Of a DNA stretch of 58,944 nucleotides, positions 22,934 to 32,318 are shown piece by piece. The DNA lies in contig CAMYYY010000013.1 of assembly GCA_947303715.1 (NCBI GenBank), positions 1 to 58,944 of the forward strand, given 5' to 3'. Made by a program: the position numbers and the translations under genes. The notes under the pieces are model-generated. The model saw only the letters and a program-made list of their open reading frames with translations, had not been told where the DNA came from and searched no databases. How positions within the stretch are numbered: the stretch's first letter is position 1; the number at the start of each line of letters is the position of its first letter. Source of the DNA: an uncultured Bacteroidales bacterium (GTDB lineage Bacteria > Bacteroidota > Bacteroidia > Bacteroidales > Bacteroidaceae).

Positions 22934-25114
22934 CTACTTCTTCGTGATTTCTACGACACGGCTGCGGAGGTCGCCGCTGGTAAAGACGTCGAGGCCGACA
23001 GTCATCAGGTAGCGTCCAGAGTAGGTCTGGCCGTTGCCGCGGAGGCTACTGCGGGCGCCAGGCATGAGGTTGATTTCCTCGATGGTATAGTCGGCATCGG
23101 GGTCGAGGCCCTCAAGGCGGAGAGGACGGGTGCGGTCGTAGGCCATGGGGTGGACGTCGAAGGCGAAGAGGACGCTCTTGCCGTCGCGCGGGCTGACGAA
23201 CTGCGTAGCGGCGTGGGGGCCGTCGTAGGGCGAATAGAGGCGGTACTGGTCGCCGTCGGCAATCACGTAGGAGAGGCGTTTCCAGTTCTTCACAGCCTCG
23301 CGGATGTAGGCCTGGTCGCGCTCGTCGAGCTCGTTGAAGCGGATGTCGAAGCCCAGCTTACCCATCGAGGCGACGTCGGTACGGAACTTGATGCTGGCAT
23401 TACGGTTCCACGAGGTGACGTGGGCGCAGACAGCACGCGAGGGATAGAAGAACGAGTAGCCGTACTGGATGAAGAGACGGTCGATGGGGTTGGTGTTGTC
23501 GCTGGCCCAGAACTCGGTAAAGTAGCTGAGGGCCTTGTAGTCGATGCGCCCGCTGCCGCCCGAACAGAGCATCATGCGCAGAGCGGGGTACTTGGCGTTG
23601 ATGCGTTCGAGCACGCTATAGAGGCCGTGGACGTAATCGACGTAGAGCTGCGTCTGCTTCTCCTTCAAATAGGGCGACCAGATGTTGGTGATGGGGCTGT
23701 TGCAGTCCCACTTCATGAAGGCGATGTCGGGATAGTCGGTCATCAGGCGGTCGATGACGGAGAAAACGTAGTCCTGCACGGCGGGGTTGGAGAGGTCGAG
23801 GACGAGCTGGTTGCGGAAGTAGTACTCGTCGCGGACGTCGGGCTGGTGGATGACCCAGTCGGGGTGCTTCTCGTAAAGCTCACTCTTGGGGTTGACCATC
23901 TCGGGTTCCACCCAAATGCCGAAGCGGATGCCTTTCTCGCTGGCGGCCTGCGTCAGACGGGCGACGCCGCCGGGCAGCTTGTCGTGCGTCTCCTCCCAGT
24001 CGCCAAGTCCCTGACGGTCGGACGAGCGGGGGTATTTGTTGCCAAACCAGCCGTCGTCGAGCAGGAAGAGGTCGACGCCCATGTCGGCGGCATTATCCAT
24101 GAGCTGGATGAGCCGATTCTCGTCGAAGGAGAAGTAGGTGGCCTCCCAGTTGTTGAGCAGGGTGTAGCGCTCCTCGTGGCCCTGATAGAGCTGGTAGTCG
24201 CGTGCCCAGCGATGGATGTCGCGGGAGGCATCGCCAAGGCCCGATGTGGAGAGGGTGAAGATGAAGTCGGGGGTGGTGAAGGTTTCGCCTGGGCGCAGGG
24301 CACGCTCGGAGTAGTAGGGGTTTATGCCGCCGATGACGCGCAGCTCGCCCGTCTGGGTGACCTCGAAGGTGAAGCGGAAATTGCCCGTCCAGCCGAGGGT
24401 GCCAAGGAGGGCGGTACCCGTGTGCTCATCGGCCTCGCCATCGAACGAGACGATGAACATGGGGGGCGTGAACATGTTGGCGCGGGTGCCGAGCTTGGTG
24501 TCGAGCACCTTCTTGCCGAAGGTAAGCGGCGCGGTAGTCATCTTGGCTTCCTCGGCCCAGTCGCCTGAGAACTCGGTAAGGCGGTAGTCGCCTCCTGCAA
24601 AGTGGAGCATCGACGATGCGTAGCGGCAGAGCGTCATCGTGGGGGCTTTCCTTCCCTTGCCGGTATTGGTAATCTCGCTGGAAGCGACGATGATGTTGTC
24701 GCGCTCGTAGGCGGTAAAGCGAAGACGGACGGTAACGGGATAGACTTCGTCAGCGAGAGTGATGATGGTCTCGGTAACACCAGCAGAAGGAGTGCTGACG
24801 CTATGTTCCTTATATTTCAGCAGGATGGAAGAACGGCCATCAGGCTGACGGATTTCAAGAGCAGGCTCGAAGTAGTCCTCCATGCCGTGCGTAATATAGG
24901 CTTCGGGGCCATCGGAGAGGTGGGCAAAGTCGGCATCGCCGCCCAAGCGGGCACCCAGATAGGACTGATGCAGACGCCCGTCACGCCCCACACGGAGGAC
25001 GAGGTCGGTCTTCGACGTGGAGATGCGGATAGTCTGGGCATTAACGCTGCCACAGAACAGAATTAATGAAAAATAAATGATGAAAAATGAAAAATAAAAC
25101 GCTCTGTTTTTCAT
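22934..25114 (-). CDS. Alpha-galactosidase, GH36
   Basis: A 726-residue secreted enzyme (signal MKNRAFYFSFFIIYFSLILF, cleaved near VNAQ) that removes terminal alpha-galactose, for example from raffinose-type sugars or galactomannan. The N-terminal beta-sandwich (about 30-300) precedes the barrel: NNWEATYFSFDE, FLLDDGWFG, GIWVEPEMV, the nucleophile Asp470 in FMKWDCN and acid/base Asp539 in WASDNTNP. A short C-terminal beta domain follows. Length and motifs are complete. It lies 22 bp downstream of the GH2 gene on the same strand, so the two enzymes are probably co-transcribed and act on the same galactose-containing glycan. Confidence 0.94.
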   Translation of the reverse strand: MKNRAFYFSFFIIYFSLILFCGSVNAQTIRISTSKTDLVLRVGRDGRLHQSYLGARLGGDADFAHLSDGPEAYITHGMEDYFEPALEIRQPDGRSSILLKYKEHSVSTPSAGVTETIITLADEVYPVTVRLRFTAYERDNIIVASSEITNTGKGRKAPTMTLCRYASSMLHFAGGDYRLTEFSGDWAEEAKMTTAPLTFGKKVLDTKLGTRANMFTPPMFIVSFDGEADEHTGTALLGTLGWTGNFRFTFEVTQTGELRVIGGINPYYSERALRPGETFTTPDFIFTLSTSGLGDASRDIHRWARDYQLYQGHEERYTLLNNWEATYFSFDENRLIQLMDNAADMGVDLFLLDDGWFGNKYPRSSDRQGLGDWEETHDKLPGGVARLTQAASEKGIRFGIWVEPEMVNPKSELYEKHPDWVIHQPDVRDEYYFRNQLVLDLSNPAVQDYVFSVIDRLMTDYPDIAFMKWDCNSPITNIWSPYLKEKQTQLYVDYVHGLYSVLERINAKYPALRMMLCSGGSGRIDYKALSYFTEFWASDNTNPIDRLFIQYGYSFFYPSRAVCAHVTSWNRNASIKFRTDVASMGKLGFDIRFNELDERDQAYIREAVKNWKRLSYVIADGDQYRLYSPYDGPHAATQFVSPRDGKSVLFAFDVHPMAYDRTRPLRLEGLDPDADYTIEEINLMPGARSSLRGNGQTYSGRYLMTVGLDVFTSGDLRSRVVEITKK

Positions 25115-25136
25115 ATAATTAGATTTTCAAATTGTA

Positions 25137-28100
25137 TTATCTGACGATTATTTTCTTTCCCTTTTGGATATAAATGCCAGCGTTTGCGGGCTGAAGAACG
25201 CGGCGTCCGCTAAGGTCATAGAGGCTCTCGTCTTCATGGGGAAGCAAGGAGGGGGGTTGAATCCCAGCTGGCAGCACCTCGCCGTCGGCCTCAACGGCAT
25301 CGACAGGATGGCGAACGAGGCGGAAGCTGTTGATGAGCGCACGTCCGTAGGCGGGCAAACGAATGTCGATGCCGAGGGTAACCTCTGATTCGTAGGGCAG
25401 CATGAAACTGACGCTACCGTCGGTAAGAGGAGCCGAGACCTGCATCGCTGAAGCATGAATACTGCATCTCCAGCAGTCCGTAGCTTCAGCAAGCGAAACG
25501 GAGAAGGTGTAGCAGCCGGCAGGTAGCTTCACCACCTGGCCAAGGAAACAGCCATCGCCATTCATTGCCGGACCATACCAGCTGGACTGCAACAGCAGGG
25601 CTGACGAGCGGTGGGTATCGACAGAGATAAGGCCTTGCAGTCCTTCGTTCCACGAAAGCGTTCCCCAACGGGATGCTTCGGAATTCATCTCCAGTTCACA
25701 GAAGCGCGAGGCATAGCCATCGATAGCAGCATCGGAGGTATGGAGGAACGGGGCGCGGTAGTTGGTGAGGTAGTCGGCTGTGACATCAACGGACTTCGCC
25801 TTGGCATTGCTGAAGTCGAAGCCAAAGACGCCGTCCGACGGCTCAAAAGAAACGCCCCGGCAGTAGCTCGCGGAATTGGAGGGAACGGCAAGGTTGGAAG
25901 CGTTGCGGGTTTCGGCATCGAACTTATCGAAATTCAGATAGACCGTCAACGCAGCCGACGAAGCAGCCTCAGCCTCGGGGTTTGCCAGCGGCGCCACACA
26001 AATCTCCCGCAAACGGTCTTGCGTCAAACGACTCGCCCAGAAACGTAACTCGTCGATGACGCAATGCTGCCCCTCCATGAGAAAACCCTCCCACGCTGGG
26101 CTGGCCGTGGGCCCCGCTACATTATGGATGAGCACGCCATCGCGGTAGAAATAGAAGCGGGAGTAGTAGAACACGAGGGCATAGTGGTGCCATTCGTCGG
26201 CGATGACAAAGCCCTCTGGCGTGACGGCTGTCTTGTCGCCTGCCACAACCGTCATCACGCCCTTGGCTCCTACGGTCAGCCGGAACTCAGTATCTGTCGG
26301 CTCGTGCATCGTCACGCAGCTGTCAGTCTTCTCCTTAGGCATCATCCACCAGTCGAGGGTGTATTTGTAGGTACGCTCCGTCAAGGGCGAAGGCATCGAA
26401 ACGTGGGCTTCGTCGCGAAACGACATACCGTCGCCAGAGGGGGCGTTGCAAACAATCAACGCGTTCTCCTTCGTCAGCTGCGCGCCGAGATTCAGGTCGA
26501 GCTGGCTGATGCTGTAGCGGCCGGGCATGGTGGGAACAAACGAGGTGTTGCCGCCGGAGATGAGGGTGCTGCTGCCGTCGGGGGCCGCAACCATCCACGC
26601 CAGCTGATTCTCCGGAAGCTTCGAGAGATTATGCAGCCAGGTCTTCCGCCCCTTCGCCACCACAGCAGGAGCGACCTCGAAATCGAGGTCGCCGTTGGGA
26701 ATGGATGTTATGTCGTCAGGCTTTGGCAGCGCCGTAGCAGGGTTGAAGACGGCAGACATCCATTCGGTGTCCGTGCCGCCGGTTATGGGCACCAACTTGG
26801 GAAAGAGGGAGACAGCGAGCGTGGTCCCCGACGAGGCATCCTCGTAATAGGCCGCCGTGACGCCACCCTGTCCGTGGCCTCGTTTCGTGGTGTTGACTTT
26901 GAAGAAGATTTTCACGGGCTTCGTCGTATCGACATTTGCTAACAATGTGCCCACGTCGAAAAGAAGTTCCTGAGTATTGACGAGCCGCGTGTCGTCCAAT
27001 CCCAGCACGGGTGTGGCGGGAGCCTTGGCAAAGGGCAGTCGCTTCACCTCCATGGTGTATTCAGGCTCAGTAGCCGACGTGTTGGCTGCACAGCCGAGGG
27101 TGAAACTCACCTCGGACGAATGGGAGTAGCCCATTGCTACGCGGACAGCATTTGTGACGCTATAGGTAGGGGAGGCATTATCGACAAAGAGCGCGATGTC
27201 AATAAACTGTCCACCAGCCGTCTGCTTAGTGTGCGCCGCCAGCGTATTGGTGCCATGGGGATTGATGGCTGCCCGCGCGGCATCGCTGATGGCTACGTTC
27301 TTGTAGTCGGTGATATATCCCGTAGCGGAGAACGCCAATACGCCGTTGATATAGAACTCCGTATCCTCATCGTAGTAGATGCGGAGCGTCAGCTTGGCCA
27401 GTTCGTCGGGTGTGAGATCGAGGTCTAAAGTGCGACGAATCCAGATGTTCGCCGTCGTCCACTTCGTGCCGTATTGCATGTTTGCGAGGCCGTTGGCCCC
27501 AAAGCCAGCCTTACCTGTGTTCCAACCGCTGTCGTCGAAATCCGGAGCATACCATTTGGGTGTTGAAGGGGGATTGGTGGTATAGCGCCACGTCTCGCCG
27601 TTCTCGTCAGCCGGCGACAGCAGGTAGGGGATGGGCTGCCCCTCGCTCTCGATGGCGATGCGGTTGGCCGCAAAGAGGCGGTTGATGTCCGACTTTACCA
27701 CACGGTCGTAGCTCATCAGGCCGTTGACTTCCACCTCCACATCAGTCAGCTGGGTATAGACGGCTGCCGAAAGGCCCTTCTGCGATTTGTAGAAGGCCAG
27801 TTTCCGGGCATAGGTGGTGTAGGTGTCATCGAGTTCCTCGGGGCTCTCCACGGAGGCATAGCCCCAATGGTCGGAAGCCCAAAGATGGTCTTCAAGGACA
27901 TACTGCACACCTCCGTATTCGCCGCAGGCTGTAGCCTGTTTGTTAGACGTGGTGGTATAGGAGGGCGCAGGATAGGGATGGATGTCCTTCACATCGCCAT
28001 AGCCGTGATGGTTCCAGCCGGAGGCCTCGTTGATGAGGCGCGTCTTATCGAGTTTTCGCACCAAATCGACAAAGCGTTTGGTATAGGCTCTGTCGGTCTG

Positions 28101-29447
28101 GCCACCGCCCTCGTTGAAGATTACCCACATGACGATGCTGGGGGCGTTGTAGTGTGTTTCGACAAGAGCTGTCAGCTCGCGGTCGAAGTAGTCGCCGTTG
28201 TTAGGCACGCCCCCTTTGCCGCCATAGTTCTCGCCGGGCATATCCTGCCATACCATCAGCCCGAGGCGGTCGCACCAGTAATACCAGCGGCGGGGCTCCA
28301 CTTTGATATGCTTGCGCACCATGTTAAATCCCATTCGCTTCATGGTGACAATATCGCTCTTCAAGGCCTCGTCGCTGGGGGCGGTATAGATGCCATCGGG
28401 CCAGAAGCCTTGGTCAAGGGGACCCATCTGGAAGAGGAAGCGGTTGTTGAGTGCCAGACGATACCAGCTTCCCTCGCGCAGAAGGCTGATTTTTCGCATG
28501 CCGAAGTAGGTTTCAACGACATCGTTACCCAAGGTCATCGTGGCATCGTAGAGGAAGGGGTGCTCGGGTTCCCAGAGTTCTGCGTCTGGAATTGCCAAAG
28601 TAAGCGGCTGCCCCACCTCAGCTGTACCCACGGCAACCACATCGGAACCATGCCGCACGCTAACGATAAACGTGGTTCCCTCGGCAGGAGTTTCTCCTCC
28701 AATAGTAACGTTGAAGGTTGCCGTACCATTATCAATATCGGTTGCCACATGGTAATCGGCGATGTAAGTCTGCGGCACAGCCTCCAGCCATACCGTCTGC
28801 CAGATGCCGCTGGTGCAGGTGTAGAAGATGCCGCCCGGGCTGAGCACCTGCTTGCCGCGGGGTACGGCGTCGTTGTCCGTGGGGTCAAAGACGCGCAGCA
28901 CAAGCTCATGCTCTCCTTCCTTATCCTTTATCGCTTCCGTGATGTCGAACGCAAAGGGGTCGTAGCCGCCCTCGTGCTCACCTACAGAAATGCCATTAAC
29001 GAATGCCTCGCAACGCCAGTCAACCGCCTCGAAGTGAAGCAGCACGCGCTGCCCCTTCCACGCCTGCGGCACGTTGAATGTCCGGCGGTAGGCCATACTC
29101 TCAGCATGACGGCCTATGCCGCTCAGGGGAGCCTCCGGAGCAAAGGGCACGAGGATTTCCTTCCATGCTGTTTCAGTCAGTTCCTGCGTCATCTTCTTCA
29201 GCGACTGCCATTGCCACAAGCCGTTGAGATTCTGCCATTTTTCGCGCACCATCTGCGGGCGCGGATATTCGCTATGCACGTTCTCGGGCGATACGTCTGC
29301 CGCCCAAGGCGTACTGATTTTCACCTTGGTCATCTCCCACGCAGAACCTTCTCCTGCCACTCCGAGCAGCAGCACCAAGGCAACTATCAGACTTCTGAAG
29401 TTCATTCTCACGACGCGCCCTGCGTCACCACACGCTAATCTCTTCAT
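25137..29447 (-). CDS. GH2 glycosidase with LamG-like domain and T9SS-type tail
   Basis: A 1436-residue multidomain enzyme. After the signal peptide (core SLIVALVLLLGVAG) come the sugar-binding, Ig-like and barrel domains of GH2 (about 50-620), with acid/base Glu446 in WVIFNEGGG and nucleophile Glu510 in ACGEYGG. Then follow a beta-sandwich (NIWIRRTLDLDL, about 690-760), Ig-like modules, a LamG/concanavalin-like domain (about 1095-1240) and a further jelly roll. The end, YDLSGRRVLQPANAGIYIQ then a Lys-rich strand, is a type IX secretion sorting tail. Beta-galactosidase or beta-glucuronidase activity is likely. The start at 29447 is favoured by the promoter position; 29405 is an alternative that begins at the signal core. 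Confidence 0.87.
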   Translation of the reverse strand: MKRLACGDAGRVVRMNFRSLIVALVLLLGVAGEGSAWEMTKVKISTPWAADVSPENVHSEYPRPQMVREKWQNLNGLWQWQSLKKMTQELTETAWKEILVPFAPEAPLSGIGRHAESMAYRRTFNVPQAWKGQRVLLHFEAVDWRCEAFVNGISVGEHEGGYDPFAFDITEAIKDKEGEHELVLRVFDPTDNDAVPRGKQVLSPGGIFYTCTSGIWQTVWLEAVPQTYIADYHVATDIDNGTATFNVTIGGETPAEGTTFIVSVRHGSDVVAVGTAEVGQPLTLAIPDAELWEPEHPFLYDATMTLGNDVVETYFGMRKISLLREGSWYRLALNNRFLFQMGPLDQGFWPDGIYTAPSDEALKSDIVTMKRMGFNMVRKHIKVEPRRWYYWCDRLGLMVWQDMPGENYGGKGGVPNNGDYFDRELTALVETHYNAPSIVMWVIFNEGGGQTDRAYTKRFVDLVRKLDKTRLINEASGWNHHGYGDVKDIHPYPAPSYTTTSNKQATACGEYGGVQYVLEDHLWASDHWGYASVESPEELDDTYTTYARKLAFYKSQKGLSAAVYTQLTDVEVEVNGLMSYDRVVKSDINRLFAANRIAIESEGQPIPYLLSPADENGETWRYTTNPPSTPKWYAPDFDDSGWNTGKAGFGANGLANMQYGTKWTTANIWIRRTLDLDLTPDELAKLTLRIYYDEDTEFYINGVLAFSATGYITDYKNVAISDAARAAINPHGTNTLAAHTKQTAGGQFIDIALFVDNASPTYSVTNAVRVAMGYSHSSEVSFTLGCAANTSATEPEYTMEVKRLPFAKAPATPVLGLDDTRLVNTQELLFDVGTLLANVDTTKPVKIFFKVNTTKRGHGQGGVTAAYYEDASSGTTLAVSLFPKLVPITGGTDTEWMSAVFNPATALPKPDDITSIPNGDLDFEVAPAVVAKGRKTWLHNLSKLPENQLAWMVAAPDGSSTLISGGNTSFVPTMPGRYSISQLDLNLGAQLTKENALIVCNAPSGDGMSFRDEAHVSMPSPLTERTYKYTLDWWMMPKEKTDSCVTMHEPTDTEFRLTVGAKGVMTVVAGDKTAVTPEGFVIADEWHHYALVFYYSRFYFYRDGVLIHNVAGPTASPAWEGFLMEGQHCVIDELRFWASRLTQDRLREICVAPLANPEAEAASSAALTVYLNFDKFDAETRNASNLAVPSNSASYCRGVSFEPSDGVFGFDFSNAKAKSVDVTADYLTNYRAPFLHTSDAAIDGYASRFCELEMNSEASRWGTLSWNEGLQGLISVDTHRSSALLLQSSWYGPAMNGDGCFLGQVVKLPAGCYTFSVSLAEATDCWRCSIHASAMQVSAPLTDGSVSFMLPYESEVTLGIDIRLPAYGRALINSFRLVRHPVDAVEADGEVLPAGIQPPSLLPHEDESLYDLSGRRVLQPANAGIYIQKGKKIIVR

Positions 29448-29467
29448 ATTATTTCCGAATTTTCGGG

Positions 29468-29499
29468 CGAAGATAGCACAAAAAACGCATACCGCCAAA
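29468..29499 (-). promoter_or_regulatory. Promoter of the GH2-GH36 operon
   Basis: On the minus strand, TTTG (29496-29499) and TATCTTCG (29468-29475) are separated by exactly 20 bp. Start codon at 29447 lies 20 bp downstream. Confidence 0.75.
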
Positions 29500-29560
29500 T
29501 CTTCTGCGCGAATAATGCTTCAAAGAAGCATGAATGCCGAGCACGAAGCAACTACGACCA

Positions 29561-29656
29561 TAGCGTTAGGACTATGGCCGTAGAGTTAAGGGCTGAGAAA
29601 TTAGAATCAAACTCTGCGAGCGTAGAATCAAACTCTGGCAAAGCAGAATCAAGCGT
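29561..29656. repeat. 21-bp tandem array overlapping the murI stop codon
   Basis: TAGAATCAAACTCTG begins at 29602 and 29623, with a variant (CAGAATCAAG) at 29644, all 21 bp apart. Degenerate related units precede it at 29561 and 29581. The last unit contains the murI stop codon (29649-29651). Confidence 0.75.
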
Positions 29657-30500
29657 TATCCTCGGGGTCGCCTTCCGTCAGGCTGATGTGGCGGGGATGA
29701 ATGGGGATACCCGGAAGGAACACAGCAGCAGAGGCACGGAAGGTATCGGTAGATTCTGTCGTGAGGTAACGGGTGGTTGCGCCACGAGTGAGCAGAGCAT
29801 CCATTTCAGGATGGCGGCTCAGATAATCGGCAAGGCTGTCGGCTACATAATCGCCCTGACGCACAAGACGGATATGCTCAGGGGTATAGCGGCGAATCTT
29901 GTCGTAAAGCAAGGGGTAGTGAGTACAACCAAGGATGATGGTATCAATCTGCTCGTCCTTTGCCAGCAGGGCATCGATGCGTTGACGGATAAAGTAGTCG
30001 GCTCCGTCAGACTGAGCCTCGCCATTCTCCACGAGCGGCACCCACATGGGACAGGCCTCGCCCGTCACCACGATGTCAGGGAAGAGCTTCTTTATCTCCA
30101 ACGGATAGGAAAGTGAGCGGATGGTACCTCCCGTAGCAAGAATACCGACATGACGGGTAACGGTAAGGGTGCCAAGGGATTCGACGGTAGGACGGATGAT
30201 GCCGAGCACGCGGCGCTGGGGGTCAATCTTCGGCAGGTCAATCTGCTGGATGGTACGGAGGGCCTTTGCCGATGCGGTATTGCAGGCAAGAATCACCAGC
30301 GGGCAGCCCTGTGCAAAGAGGGTGCGCACAGCCTGCGCCGTGAACTGATAGACGACTTCAAACGAGCGGTTGCCGTAGGGCGTGCGGGCATTATCGCCAA
30401 GATAGAGGAAATCATACTCCGGCAGACGGTCGCGGAGGTGAGTGAGGATAGTAAGTCCGCCGTAGCCGGAATCGAAAATACCAATAGGACCGGATTTCAT
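29649..30500 (-). CDS. murI: Glutamate racemase
   Basis: A 283-residue cytoplasmic enzyme converting L- to D-glutamate for peptidoglycan. The two catalytic cysteines are Cys73 (ACNTAS) and Cys192 (GCTHYP), and the substrate-binding N-terminus reads GIFDSGYGGLT. Length is normal for the family. It is the last gene of the long minus-strand run from pyrE, separated from the third skp-like gene by an inverted repeat. Its 3' end runs into a 21-bp array. Confidence 0.96.
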   Translation of the reverse strand: MKSGPIGIFDSGYGGLTILTHLRDRLPEYDFLYLGDNARTPYGNRSFEVVYQFTAQAVRTLFAQGCPLVILACNTASAKALRTIQQIDLPKIDPQRRVLGIIRPTVESLGTLTVTRHVGILATGGTIRSLSYPLEIKKLFPDIVVTGEACPMWVPLVENGEAQSDGADYFIRQRIDALLAKDEQIDTIILGCTHYPLLYDKIRRYTPEHIRLVRQGDYVADSLADYLSRHPEMDALLTRGATTRYLTTESTDTFRASAAVFLPGIPIHPRHISLTEGDPEDNA

Positions 30501-30526
30501 GGTTTTGGTTTTTGTGAATCAATAAA

Positions 30527-30604
30527 TCAACAGGTCAACAAGACAACAAGTGGATGCAGACTCTTTTCTGTGTTTCAACCTGTTGACTTGTTGACATGTC
30601 GACC
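30527..30604. repeat. Inverted 8-bp repeat blocks between skp and murI
   Basis: TCAACAGG/TCAACAAG units (about 30527-30550) and the complementary CCTGTTGACTTGTTGAC (30579-30595) flank a short core. The pair could form a stem between the last skp-like gene and murI. Same 8-bp family as at 14956 and 19251. Confidence 0.65.
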
Positions 30605-30607
30605 TTA

Positions 30608-31147
30608 TTACTTCAAGCCTTGGGCTTCGGGTACGACAGGAGTGGAGATGAGGCCGAGAACCTGCTTAACCTTGAGGGTGATATCGACGCCGATGGAGTC
30701 GTTGACGCAGATGAAGTTGTCGCGGTCGGTATTGACGACATAGTCAAGGTCTTCCTTAAGGCAGACGGTACGGGCAGCATCGGTAACCTTCTGACGAAGG
30801 GGCTTAATCATCTCGCGACGAGCCTCAACGATGGTGCTGTCGGCCTCCTTCTTGAAGGAGATGCTACGCTCCATGAGTTCCTGAAGCTCTTTCTGGCGTT
30901 TGTCGCGGATGATGTCGGGGAAGCCCGCCTGACCATCGATGAACTCGGAGTAACGCTGGATGAAATCTTTCTCGGAGTTACTGATTTCGGCCTCGCACTT
31001 GGCGCGGAGTTCCTGAATCTGAGCCTGCATGGTGGCGTACTCGGGCAGGGCGATGACAACCTCACGGAAGTTGAAGTAGCCAAAACGCGGTTGCGCCGTA
31101 GCACACAGCGCAACCATCGTAAGAAGGAGAAGGGTAAGTCGTTTCAT
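30608..31147 (-). CDS. OmpH/Skp-family periplasmic chaperone (third paralogue)
   Basis: A 179-residue secreted protein (signal MKRLTLLLLTMVALCATAQ). The mature part begins with the Skp-like RFGYFNFREVVIALPEY segment. A long Gln/Glu/Lys-rich helical region (about 45-115) corresponds to the coiled-coil tentacles, and a short beta/alpha C-terminal part follows. Skp trimers hold unfolded outer-membrane proteins in the periplasm before delivery to BamA. It is the most distal of three tandem paralogues downstream of bamA and the most diverged. Confidence 0.85.
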   Translation of the reverse strand: MKRLTLLLLTMVALCATAQPRFGYFNFREVVIALPEYATMQAQIQELRAKCEAEISNSEKDFIQRYSEFIDGQAGFPDIIRDKRQKELQELMERSISFKKEADSTIVEARREMIKPLRQKVTDAARTVCLKEDLDYVVNTDRDNFICVNDSIGVDITLKVKQVLGLISTPVVPEAQGLK

Positions 31148-31183
31148 TGGATTGAATCGTGAATAGTGAGCAAAGAACAGATA

Positions 31184-31684
31184 TTACTTAATGCCCAACT
31201 TGGCTTTCACTTGGTCGGTAACATCGACGCTAATGGTCTCGTTGATGAAGGGAATGCCGCTGGAGACGTCGAAGATATAGAGGTAGCCGCCCTCGGCGCC
31301 AATCTCCTTGATGGCCTTGAGGATTTTCTCGTTGATAGCCTGCTGCTTCTCCACGCTGGCCTGCTGGAGTTTCTGCTGGCTTTCTTGATAGTATTGCTGC
31401 ATACGGGTATAAAGATCCTGCAACTCTTTCTCGCGACGCTCTTTGATTTGATCGGGCAACGTGGCCTGCTGGGCGTTGTACTCCTCGCTCTTCTTGGTGA
31501 ACTCGTCCTCGAGACGCTTCAGGTCGTCCTCAAACTGCTTCTGGAGATTCTGAAGATCAGTCTGGGCCTGTTGCCATTCGGGCATGACCTTGATGATATT
31601 CTCCGAGTTGACATGTCCGAACTTTTGGGCGAACACGGTGAGAGGGGCCAGCATAAGGGCCAGGATGATGAGATGTTTTTTCAT
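31184..31684 (-). CDS. OmpH/Skp-family periplasmic chaperone (second paralogue)
   Basis: A 166-residue protein with signal MKKHLIILALMLAPLTVFA. KFGHVNSENIIKVMPEW is the conserved N-terminal strand and helix of the family. Residues about 40-115 are a strongly predicted coiled coil rich in Gln and Lys (KQFEDDLKRLEDEF, YQESQQKLQQAS). The ending (INETISVDVTDQVKAKLGI) matches the oligomerisation strand region of the neighbouring paralogues. The gap to the third copy is 36 bp. Confidence 0.9.
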   Translation of the reverse strand: MKKHLIILALMLAPLTVFAQKFGHVNSENIIKVMPEWQQAQTDLQNLQKQFEDDLKRLEDEFTKKSEEYNAQQATLPDQIKERREKELQDLYTRMQQYYQESQQKLQQASVEKQQAINEKILKAIKEIGAEGGYLYIFDVSSGIPFINETISVDVTDQVKAKLGIK

Positions 31685-31723
31685 TGTGGTTTGAATTGGT
31701 TTTATTTGGTTAATACTGTTGTT

Positions 31724-32239
31724 TTATTCTGCATAGCCAAGCTTGGTGAGGACTTCGTTGCTGATGTCAATCTTCGGCGAGGCATAGATGACGCTGGAGG
31801 CTGAGGCTCGGTCGACAATCATGGAGTAGCCCTTGGCTTCAGCTATCTCCTTGACAGCGTTGTAGATTTCGTCCTGAATGGGTGACATCAGACTCTCGCG
31901 CTTCTTGTAGAGCTCGCCTTCGGGACCAAAGTAGGTACGCTTAAGCTCCTGGGCTTCCTTCTCCTTGGCAACGATTTCGTTTTCCTTGTTGGTCTTCTGT
32001 TCCTCAGAAAGGAAAACGGCTTCGCTTTGGTAGTTCTTATAAAGCGTCTGGGCCTCGAGGGAGATGGCTTCCACCTCGCTCTGCCAGCGCTTGGAAATCT
32101 GGTTGAGCTGTTCGTTAGCACGCTCGTAGGCCGGGATGTGCTTAAGAATGTATTCCATGTCGATGAGCGCGAACTTCTGGGCGCCTGCAGTCAGGCTGAA
32201 AAGGCAGCAGAGGGCTGCGATAATCATACTCTTTTTCAT
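31724..32239 (-). CDS. OmpH/Skp-family periplasmic chaperone (first paralogue)
   Basis: A 171-residue protein with signal MKKSMIIAALCCLFSLTAGA. The family opening is KFALIDMEYILKHIPAYE, followed by a coiled-coil arm (about 45-115) and the end VIYASPKIDISNEVLTKLG. It lies 80 bp downstream of bamA. A Met three codons upstream (32248) is possible, but the Lys-Lys start gives a normal signal peptide. A cluster of two skp/ompH genes after bamA is usual in Bacteroidota; three in a row is less so. Confidence 0.9.
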   Translation of the reverse strand: MKKSMIIAALCCLFSLTAGAQKFALIDMEYILKHIPAYERANEQLNQISKRWQSEVEAISLEAQTLYKNYQSEAVFLSEEQKTNKENEIVAKEKEAQELKRTYFGPEGELYKKRESLMSPIQDEIYNAVKEIAEAKGYSMIVDRASASSVIYASPKIDISNEVLTKLGYAE

Positions 32240-32318
32240 ATCTTCCAATTTTTAAAGGGTTAAGGTCATTAGGGTTGTTGAGTTATTCGATTTTTAGACA
32301 TCTGCGAGGGACGATAGT

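Noticed and set aside
27867..29438. Plus-strand frame opposite the GH2 gene
   Set aside because: Shadow frame; the minus strand has complete GH2 motifs and a promoter.
15841..29447. A classical polysaccharide utilisation locus
   Set aside because: There are GH43, GH36 and GH2 genes, but no SusC/SusD pair or two-component regulator, so I do not call it a PUL.
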